DNA of 5,290 nt, from the NCBI GenBank assembly GCA_016872125.1, contig VHBD01000110.1, positions 1 through 5,290 of the forward strand. Reading direction: 5' to 3'. Numbering within the stretch: position 1 is the first letter of the stretch; each line of letters starts with the position of its first letter. This document shows positions 1 through 5,290 of the stretch, one piece after another. The notes under the pieces were generated by a model. The model was not told where the DNA came from, did no database searches, and saw only the letters and a list, made by a program, of their open reading frames with translations. The position numbers were made by a program, and so were the translations under genes. Source of the stretch: Sphingomonadales bacterium (GTDB taxonomy: Bacteria; Bacteroidota; Bacteroidia; UBA7662).

Positions 1-1109
1 ACAAACCGAAGCAAAATTGGATCCAAATTCCGCGACAAAGGATGTTGACCATCACCCAAAACCAAGGGGAAGTAATACCACGGAAATAACTTGGTCTGCG
101 GTTGACCACCCATGGAGCCGTAAACCACCGGAATAGGCGCGGCTCGGAAATCTTGAATCAAATTGGCATTCACCCGGATTCCGTACCGAAACAACAAGTC
201 TTCAAGACCCGACTCCACCGGCATGGCCATGAAGGCGTTTTCTTGACCCATGGAATCCATGGAGGCACCAACCCCCTCCAAACACCATAGAATTCTCCCA
301 CCACGCATCACAAAATGATCCAGTTTGTATCGAGTCCAATCGCTGAAATAGGCCGAAGGCTTGGCGATTACCAGCATGTCCACGTCTTCGGGCACCGCCT
401 CCACCCTGTTCAAATCGTAGCGTGATACTGAATAATGTTCACTGAGTGTTTTGGCAATATCCGATACCATCGCCGGCTCCAATTCCCCGTGTCCCTCGGT
501 GAAGGCAATTTTGGATTTCTTCATGCGAACAATTTTGTCAATCGCATCCACCAAGGCAAATTCCAGGTTTTCTTCCGAGGCGTTCAAAATCTGCATCGGC
601 GTAGCACCGGGGCTACCTCCTAATAAAAAGTTAGCGGACTTCTCTTGACCACGGTAATACACCATGGCCCCCGGCCAAATAACCTGCCGACTCATGGAAT
701 TATCTTCCCCCCGCACCTGCAAATCCGTTGGTTGAAGACCTTGTTTGTACAATTGCTCAAAGAGCTCGTTGGTGCTTTTGCGGTCCGCTTGGGCCGAAGG
801 GTCGGTAAATTCAAATTCCAATTTCCCCCCTGATTCACGGCGCATTTGCCGGAGTAAATCCTCGGTCGTGTTACGCAATTTGCGAAAACCCGGGGGGAAA
901 TCCCCTTCCAAATACACCCTCACAAAGACCACGTCCTTGAGCCCTGCCATCAAGGCTCTGGTGTTGGGGTGCAGGGAATAACGTTGCTCTGCCGTCAAAT
1001 CCAATCTCCAATTTTGAAAAGACGCCAACACATTGATCAAAATCAAGGCGCCCAAAACCAAGACAAGCCTCAAATAGGACTGAAAACGCAGTGAATATTG
1101 ATTCACCAT
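1..1109 (-). CDS. gldG: GldG, gliding-associated ABC transporter auxiliary protein (3' end outside window)
   Basis: The reading frame is open from ATG at 1109 to the left edge, giving 369 residues with no stop; known GldG proteins are roughly 550 to 560 residues, so about a third is missing. The N-terminus has one membrane anchor (about residues 13 to 29, RLVLVLGALILINVLA), followed by RLDLTAEQRYSLHPNTRAL, the opening typical of the GldG/ABC_transp_aux family. Further family landmarks are KIAFTEGHGEL (200 to 210) and, near the edge, HPLSRNLDPI. In the family the bulk of the protein lies in the periplasm and works with GldF and GldA as an ABC complex needed for gliding in Flavobacterium johnsoniae; what it transports is unknown. 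The start overlaps the gldF stop by 7 bases (ATGGTGA), which suggests translational coupling. No Shine-Dalgarno sequence precedes it. Identity is firm from sequence wording and neighbours; the role in this organism is inferred. Confidence 0.93.
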   Translation of the reverse strand, partial: MVNQYSLRFQSYLRLVLVLGALILINVLASFQNWRLDLTAEQRYSLHPNTRALMAGLKDVVFVRVYLEGDFPPGFRKLRNTTEDLLRQMRRESGGKLEFEFTDPSAQADRKSTNELFEQLYKQGLQPTDLQVRGEDNSMSRQVIWPGAMVYYRGQEKSANFLLGGSPGATPMQILNASEENLEFALVDAIDKIVRMKKSKIAFTEGHGELEPAMVSDIAKTLSEHYSVSRYDLNRVEAVPEDVDMLVIAKPSAYFSDWTRYKLDHFVMRGGRILWCLEGVGASMDSMGQENAFMAMPVESGLEDLLFRYGIRVNANLIQDFRAAPIPVVYGSMGGQPQTKLFPWYYFPLVLGDGQHPLSRNLDPILLRF

Positions 1110-1831
1110 GTTCTGCTTTGAAGGTTCGTTCTCGTCCAGAAAAAGAAAAACAGGGTCACTGTAACAAAATACACCAAATCTCTAAAATCAATCACCCCTT
1201 TGCTCATGCTTTCAAAATGTGCCCCTATACCCAGCTGCTCCAAGACCAAGAGGGTGGTGTTGGATAAAGGCAGAAAGCGCAATGAATCGAAGGCCGCATA
1301 CATAAAAAAGCATACAAAAACGCCCAAAACAAAGGAAACCACCGGATGATCCGTGACGGCCGAAGCCCAGGTTCCGATGCCCACAAATACACCCCCCAAC
1401 AACATCAACCCCAAATACGAGCCTGCGATACCGCCGCTGTCGATATTGCCCGTGGGTTCGGCTAACATGTACAATGCAAAGACATAACACAGGGTTGGCA
1501 AAACGCTGAACGCTACCAGGGCCCACCCTGCCAAAAACTTTCCGGTCACAATGGACCAATCGCTAAGCGGCCTGGTAAACAACAACTCTGCGGTCCCGCT
1601 TCGCTTCTCTTCCGAAAAAAAACGCATGGTCACCGCCGGAACCAGAAACATCAAAACCCAAGGACCGATTACGAAGAGCTGATCCAACTGCGCGTATCCA
1701 AATTCCAAAATAGAATAATCCGGAAAAACCCAAATGAATAAACCGGTAATCAACAGAAAAACCACCATGGCGATATACGCCACCAGGCTGTTCAAGAATC
1801 CATTCCATTCTCTACGCAAGACCGCCCACAT
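1103..1831 (-). CDS. gldF: GldF, gliding-associated ABC-2 type permease
   Basis: This 242-residue protein matches the usual GldF length (about 240) and has six hydrophobic segments at roughly residues 14-36, 54-70, 94-122, 134-157, 163-184 and 217-232. Between the second and third lies EEKRSGTAELLFTRPLSD (75 to 92), the cytoplasmic coupling motif of ABC-2 permeases that contacts the ATPase. The N-terminal MWAVLRREWNGFLNSLVAYI is typical of GldF. It should form the inner-membrane channel or conformational core, driven by GldA and joined to the membrane-anchored GldG. Its ATG follows the gldA stop after a single base (TGA-T-ATG) and its own stop lies inside gldG, so the three genes look like one translationally coupled unit. 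There is no visible Shine-Dalgarno sequence, as is usual in Bacteroidota. A generic ABC-2 permease is the only real alternative, and the flanking gldA and gldG argue against it. Confidence 0.95.
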   Translation of the reverse strand: MWAVLRREWNGFLNSLVAYIAMVVFLLITGLFIWVFPDYSILEFGYAQLDQLFVIGPWVLMFLVPAVTMRFFSEEKRSGTAELLFTRPLSDWSIVTGKFLAGWALVAFSVLPTLCYVFALYMLAEPTGNIDSGGIAGSYLGLMLLGGVFVGIGTWASAVTDHPVVSFVLGVFVCFFMYAAFDSLRFLPLSNTTLLVLEQLGIGAHFESMSKGVIDFRDLVYFVTVTLFFFFWTRTNLQSRTW

Positions 1832-1832
1832 A

Positions 1833-2786
1833 TCAGGATGCTTTGGATTGATGAGAGGAGGCTGCCTGTCCCCCTGGAATGGTTCGGGTCAATTCACGGA
1901 AAACGGCCTCCAGATTACGGCCGGCAGGGACCTCCATGCGCAGGACGCGGAGCCCTTCCTGAACCGACCAATCGAACAAAACGCTTCGAAGGTCCTTCTC
2001 ATCGGCCGCCTCCACCACCGCAGCACGGGAATCGCGTGGGTCAACCGAGGCAATGCCAGGAATTTGCTTCAAGGCCGCCCAGTTGGGCTCTTGATCCCAT
2101 TCCAACTCCAGGCGTACCCTTCCCGCATGGGCCTTGAGTGCCGCCATGGTATCATCAGCCACCAGACGACCTTGATGAATAATCATCACGCGCTGGCACA
2201 TGGCCTCCACCTCCTGCATAATATGGGTACTCAGGAGCACCGTCTTGTCCGATGCCAGACCCACGATCAATTCCCGAATGCCGACCAGTTGGTTGGGATC
2301 CAGGCCCGAGGTGGGTTCATCCAAGATGAGCACCTTGGGATCATGAACCAACGCCTGTGCAAGGCCCACTCGTTGACGATACCCTTTGGAGAGTTGGCCT
2401 ATTCGTTTGTGGGCTTCGGGGCCCAAGCCTGTTTGTTCAATCATTCGCTCAACCCGATTGCGCGCTTGGTCCAAGCGGTAATAGGCTGCAACCGAAAGAA
2501 GGTATTCCCGCACATACATGTCGGTGTACAAGGGATTACTTTCCGGGAGGTAGCCCAACATACGTCTGGATTCCAATGCGTTTTCCACCACATCGTGACC
2601 ACAAATCCTGGCCTTCCCTGAACTGGGTGCCAGGTACGAAGTCAACATCTTCATGGTGGTTGACTTACCCGCACCGTTGGGACCGAGCAAACCCACAACC
2701 TGACCGCCGGGAATTTGGAAGTTCAAGCCGTCCACCGCTTTTTGACTGCCGTAGAGGCGACTTAATTGATCAACTTGGATGGACAA
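1833..2786 (-). CDS. gldA: GldA, gliding-associated ABC transporter ATPase, TTG start
   Basis: The 317-residue product is a complete ABC ATPase. Walker A is GPNGAGKST (35-43), the Q-loop region is GYLPESNPLY (78-87), the signature is LSKGYRQRVGLAQAL (132-146), Walker B is VLILDEP (152-158), the D-loop is SGLDP (160-164) and the H-loop histidine is in STH (186-188). The usual Q-loop glutamine is replaced by glutamate (E82), as in many GldA-like ATPases. A C-terminal extension (about 220-317, with NLEAVFRELT) fits the GldA subfamily. It should hydrolyse ATP on the cytoplasmic face to drive GldF/GldG. The start is TTG at 2786: an in-frame TAA lies two codons upstream (2792-2790), no ATG or GTG lies between, and initiation there gives M-SIQVDQLSRLYG, which aligns with the family start MSI-V. 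The next in-frame ATG would delete Walker A. The gene ends one base before gldF. Confidence 0.95.
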   Translation of the reverse strand: MSIQVDQLSRLYGSQKAVDGLNFQIPGGQVVGLLGPNGAGKSTTMKMLTSYLAPSSGKARICGHDVVENALESRRMLGYLPESNPLYTDMYVREYLLSVAAYYRLDQARNRVERMIEQTGLGPEAHKRIGQLSKGYRQRVGLAQALVHDPKVLILDEPTSGLDPNQLVGIRELIVGLASDKTVLLSTHIMQEVEAMCQRVMIIHQGRLVADDTMAALKAHAGRVRLELEWDQEPNWAALKQIPGIASVDPRDSRAAVVEAADEKDLRSVLFDWSVQEGLRVLRMEVPAGRNLEAVFRELTRTIPGGQAASSHQSKAS

Positions 2787-2887
2787 GGTTTAGGTTTTAA
2801 TCGTTATTCAACAAGATCAGGGAATTCCTTATGCTCCAAGCGAAGATTGCTTATCGCAGATTCTTGTTCGTTTAGCGTGGCCCAAAA
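2787..2887. other. 101-base gap between antiporter gene and gldA
   Basis: Both flanking genes read on the minus strand. I find no stable hairpin followed by a T-run that would end antiporter transcription, and no good Bacteroidota promoter for gldA. The best match on the minus strand is TGATCTTG at 2819-2812 (six of eight to TAnnTTTG) with a TTG 17 bases upstream, which is weak. Read-through from the antiporter into gldA is therefore possible, but a weak local promoter cannot be excluded. Confidence 0.4.
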
Positions 2888-4591
2888 TTAAGCCTCAGCT
2901 CCTTTCCCCCAACGCCCAAGGACCCACCAAAACAAAGCAAGACTTACGGGATAAACGATCCACAAAGAGACCTCGTAAGCAGCGGGAATAGAGCACACAA
3001 AGATCGAAACCAGTCCCACCAACAAGGCATAGGGCATCTGCGTCCGGACATGCTCCAAATGGTTGCAAGAGGAGGCCAAAGAGCTCATGATGGTGGTGTC
3101 GGAGATGGGTGAACAATGATCCCCCAGCACAGAACCCGCCAAAACCGCACTCACCAACTGATAGAAAAGCATCAAAGAGGTCTCCGGAGAAATCCCTGCT
3201 TGACCGATCCATTCCCAACCCGCCGGCAAAAGCAAAGGGTACAAGATGGCCATAGTCCCCCAACTGGTCCCCGTGCTGAAAGCGACTAAACCCGCCATAA
3301 CAAAAGCCAAAGCAGGCAATAATCGGGCCGACCATTCCAGGGATACCAAAGCCCGGCTAATAAAATCTGCGGTATGCATCTCCTCGGTCAACGAGGCCAA
3401 GGACCAGGCCAGGACCAGAATAAGCGTCGCCGGTAACATCGTTTTGAATCCGTGAAGCAAGGCGTCCACCGCTTCGTTCAACGTCAGGTTACGAGGATTC
3501 ACGGAGAGCATCAAGGCTACACAACATCCTACAAAAGAGCCGTATAGCAACGACTTAAAAGAATCCGCACCGCCCACGATTCCGGACAATTTCACCGTAA
3601 GTCCTTTGGAAGCATCCGACCACAGCGCAGCATCCCAACCGGTCGCCAGCAGTCCTGCCACGACGCCAACTACCACGGTGAGGACAGGAACGATGGCCCG
3701 GTAGGCCTTGGGGCTTATGCCCGCTTTCATTTCAAATTCGGCGTTCGCTTCCTGAGAAACCGCTTCAGAACTACTCCCAACGCCATGCTGACGTGCACGA
3801 CGCTCGGAGCTGAGCATAGGCCCAAAATCCCTTTGGCGGTAGATCACCATCGCCATGAAGGCAATCGTCAACCAAGCATAAAACGAATAGGGCACCGAGG
3901 CCATGAATACCTGGTAAGCCGACATGTTGAGCACCCCAATTTTGTCCAAGCCTCCTTGAATATACCCCAATTCGGCCCCTATCCATGTGGAAATAAAGGC
4001 AACGGAGGCGACAGGGGCTGCCGTAGCGTCCACCAAATACGCCAATTTGGCCCTGGAAATACGCAGACGGTCCGTCACCGGCCTCATGGTGTTGCCCACC
4101 AAGAGGGTATTGGCATAATCATCAAAAAAAATAACGATCCCCAACAACCAAGTAACCCATTGCCCTGACCTTGCGTCCTTGGCCCAACGTGTCAAATAGT
4201 GGACCACGCCTTGCATCCCCCCGTTCCGAGACAAGAGCGCGACCATGCCGCCGATCAACATTGAAAACACAATAACAGACAAATGATCTTTGTCCCAAAG
4301 AGCCTTCATGATATAGGTATCAATAACCCGTAACAACCCTATTATCAGACCATTAATCACCCCATAATGCTCGGCGGCCAGGATCCATGCCCCGCTCAGG
4401 ACGGCCAGCAACAACGACAAATACACCTCCCTCAATACCAAAGCCATAACAATAGCCACAAGCGGCGGAACCACCGACCAGGCACGGACCTCGTGGGCAA
4501 CCGTAGGGGCATTCGCCAAGGCAGGGAAGGACAAGAAAAGGAGGGCCCCCAAGAGCAAAGCGGCGATTCCTGCAATTCTGTTGCTTTTCAT
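2888..4591 (-). CDS. nhaC: NhaC-family Na+/H+ antiporter (integral membrane)
   Basis: The product, 567 residues from ATG at 4591, is a polytopic membrane protein of the Na+/H+ antiporter NhaC family (Pfam Na_H_antiporter). Diagnostic stretches are FFDDYANTLLVGNTMRP (155-171), GTSWGTMAILYP (441-452) and GDHCSPISDTTIMSS (about 490-504), which hold the conserved acidic and polar residues expected to bind the ion. About a dozen hydrophobic segments follow an N-terminal signal-like sequence (MKSNRIAGIAALLLGALL to ALANA, residues 1-28). A hydrophilic loop lies at about 252-296. Members swap cytoplasmic Na+ for H+, or in some cases malate for lactate with ions (MleN type); the substrate cannot be told from sequence, so the symbol is family-level. 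The frame extends upstream to ATG 4693 and ATG 4630, but 4693 would overlap ruvA and both would bury the signal peptide behind a polar leader, so 4591 is preferred. Confidence 0.88.
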   Translation of the reverse strand: MKSNRIAGIAALLLGALLFLSFPALANAPTVAHEVRAWSVVPPLVAIVMALVLREVYLSLLLAVLSGAWILAAEHYGVINGLIIGLLRVIDTYIMKALWDKDHLSVIVFSMLIGGMVALLSRNGGMQGVVHYLTRWAKDARSGQWVTWLLGIVIFFDDYANTLLVGNTMRPVTDRLRISRAKLAYLVDATAAPVASVAFISTWIGAELGYIQGGLDKIGVLNMSAYQVFMASVPYSFYAWLTIAFMAMVIYRQRDFGPMLSSERRARQHGVGSSSEAVSQEANAEFEMKAGISPKAYRAIVPVLTVVVGVVAGLLATGWDAALWSDASKGLTVKLSGIVGGADSFKSLLYGSFVGCCVALMLSVNPRNLTLNEAVDALLHGFKTMLPATLILVLAWSLASLTEEMHTADFISRALVSLEWSARLLPALAFVMAGLVAFSTGTSWGTMAILYPLLLPAGWEWIGQAGISPETSLMLFYQLVSAVLAGSVLGDHCSPISDTTIMSSLASSCNHLEHVRTQMPYALLVGLVSIFVCSIPAAYEVSLWIVYPVSLALFWWVLGRWGKGAEA

Positions 4592-4656
4592 GCGGTCAAA
4601 ATAAGGGATAAGGCAGGTTTTATGCCGCATTGGACCCCAAATTATGCCAAAAATCG

Positions 4657-4664
4657 TATGTTTG
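4657..4664 (+). promoter_or_regulatory. Probable Bacteroidota -7 promoter element for ruvA
   Basis: TATGTTTG is a perfect match to the Bacteroidota -7 consensus TAnnTTTG and lies 19 bases before the ruvA ATG, which would give a short leader. The best -33 candidate is TTG at 4630-4632, 24 bases upstream of the -7 box, slightly longer than usual. It is the only good match in the 92-base divergent gap. Transcription start has not been measured. Confidence 0.6.
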
Positions 4665-4672
4665 CGGGCAAA
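4661..4672. repeat. Short inverted repeat overlapping the ruvA -7 element
   Basis: TTTGC-GG-GCAAA has perfect 5-base arms around a 2-base centre and covers the downstream half of the -7 element and the expected transcription start. Its position would suit an operator, but a 5-base palindrome is short enough to occur by chance. Confidence 0.3.
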
Positions 4673-4683
4673 TTGCTCGTCCC

Positions 4684-5290
4684 ATGATTGCATTCCTTGA
4701 AGGCGATATCGCGCTCAAAACTCCGACCTTGCTGATTCTGCAGGTTGGCGGGGTGGGCTACGAGGTGCACATCTCCCTGAACACCTATGGTAAATTACCC
4801 GAGACCGGTACGTGCAAGGTGCTGACCCACATGAGCATTCGGGAAGATGCGCATTTGCTTTTTGGCTTTGCAGACGCTCTCGAAAAATCAATGTTCCAAC
4901 ACTTAATATCTGTTCAGGGCATAGGACCACAATCGGCCCGCACCATTTTGAGTTATGCCTCCCCCTCGGATTTGGAAGACTCCATCCGTCGTGGGGCGGT
5001 TCATGAAATTCAGCGAATCAAAGGGATAGGGCCCAAAACCGCCCAGCGATTGGTGCTTGACCTCAGGGACCGGATTCGGCCGGAGACCGCCCTGCAAGGG
5101 TCCCCAAGCCCCCTGGGCCCTTCGACGAATGCCGACAACGAGACTTCATCGCATACGAAAATGCAAGAAGAAGCGTTATTGGCCCTTGTTGCCTTGGGTT
5201 TTTCCCGCCCCGCCATGGAAAAAAGCCTCCGAAATATCCTCAGCGACCCTCAATCGCCGCATGATACCGAAAGTTTGATCCGGGCGGTCC
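4684..5290 (+). CDS. ruvA: RuvA, Holliday junction DNA-binding protein (3' end outside window)
   Basis: The frame is open from ATG at 4684 to the right edge (202 residues); RuvA is usually 190 to 205 residues, and the last visible residues (ESLIRAV) resemble the usual tail, so only a few codons are probably missing. Domain I (about 1-63) is the OB fold, with VGGVGYEVHISLNTY (21-35) and REDAHLLFGF (53-62); E54 and D55 correspond to the acidic pin residues of E. coli RuvA. Domain II carries two helix-hairpin-helix motifs, VQGIGPQSARTIL (77-89) and IKGIGPKTAQRLV (112-124), which bind DNA backbone. A flexible linker (about 133-159) leads to domain III (160 on), which contacts RuvB. RuvA tetramers hold the Holliday junction square so that RuvB can drive branch migration in recombination repair. 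It is transcribed divergently from the antiporter gene; no Shine-Dalgarno sequence is seen. Confidence 0.97.
   Translation, partial: MIAFLEGDIALKTPTLLILQVGGVGYEVHISLNTYGKLPETGTCKVLTHMSIREDAHLLFGFADALEKSMFQHLISVQGIGPQSARTILSYASPSDLEDSIRRGAVHEIQRIKGIGPKTAQRLVLDLRDRIRPETALQGSPSPLGPSTNADNETSSHTKMQEEALLALVALGFSRPAMEKSLRNILSDPQSPHDTESLIRAV

Noticed and set aside
249..263. Repeated CCATGG hexamers (CCATGGAATCCATGG)
   Set aside because: It lies inside gldG and encodes SMDSM in frame; such short palindromic pairs arise from codon use and have no flanking repeat structure.
1734..2621. Long open frame of 295 codons on the plus strand across gldF and gldA
   Set aside because: It lies antisense to two well-supported genes, spans their junction, shows no recognisable domain and has low-complexity, histidine- and glutamine-rich composition typical of a shadow frame.
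2357..2800. 147-codon open frame on the plus strand antisense to the gldA 5' half
   Set aside because: Complementary to the conserved ATPase motifs of gldA; its translation has no family features.
2812..2839. Possible gldA promoter (TTG, 17 bases, TGATCTTG) on the minus strand
   Set aside because: Two mismatches in the -7 box and a short spacer make it no better than chance in AT-containing intergenic sequence.
2841..2858. Imperfect inverted repeat GCGA...TCGC after the antiporter stop as a terminator
   Set aside because: Only four base pairs in the stem with a ten-base loop and no following T-run.
2895..3335. 146-codon minus-strand frame within the antiporter gene
   Set aside because: Out-of-frame reading of the conserved antiporter C-terminal half; the main frame has all the family motifs.
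4715..5216. Minus-strand open frames opposite ruvA
   Set aside because: ruvA is complete in its known domains over this stretch, and the opposite frames show arginine- and proline-rich shadow composition.

Overview
The window reads as part of a chromosome from a member of the Bacteroidota (Bacteroidetes), with base composition close to half G+C by eye. Three things support this placement. It carries gldA, gldF and gldG, which are known from gliding Bacteroidota. Its RuvA has the wording typical of that phylum (ISLNTY, REDAH, IKGIGPKTAQR). Its start codons lack Shine-Dalgarno sequences, and a perfect TAnnTTTG -7 element, the Bacteroidota promoter form, lies before ruvA. Nothing in the sequence lets me name a genus.

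Layout: positions 1 to 2786 on the minus strand hold a tight cluster read in the order gldA, gldF, gldG. gldG is cut by the left edge of the window. After a gap of about 100 bases, still on the minus strand, comes a large NhaC-family ion antiporter gene (2888 to 4591). A 92-base divergent gap separates it from ruvA, which runs on the plus strand from 4684 and is cut by the right edge only a few codons before its expected end. Both edge genes lack a terminal codon inside the window. No RNA genes, mobile elements, CRISPR arrays or large repeats are visible, and no gene-free stretch exceeds about 100 bases.

How the genes fit together: GldA (ATPase), GldF (membrane permease) and GldG (membrane-anchored periplasmic auxiliary protein) should form one ABC-2 type complex linked to gliding motility. 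The junctions support coordinated translation: a 1-base gap between gldA and gldF, and a 7-base overlap between gldF and gldG. The antiporter exchanges cations for protons in the inner membrane and could be co-transcribed with the gld genes, since no clear terminator separates them, but a functional link is unproven. RuvA is the Holliday-junction-binding partner of RuvB and is transcribed away from the rest.

I see no convincing undescribed system. The points worth checking are the contiguity of gldA with gldFG, the TTG start of gldA, the divergent promoter region, and whether the type IX secretion gene sprA lies just beyond ruvA.
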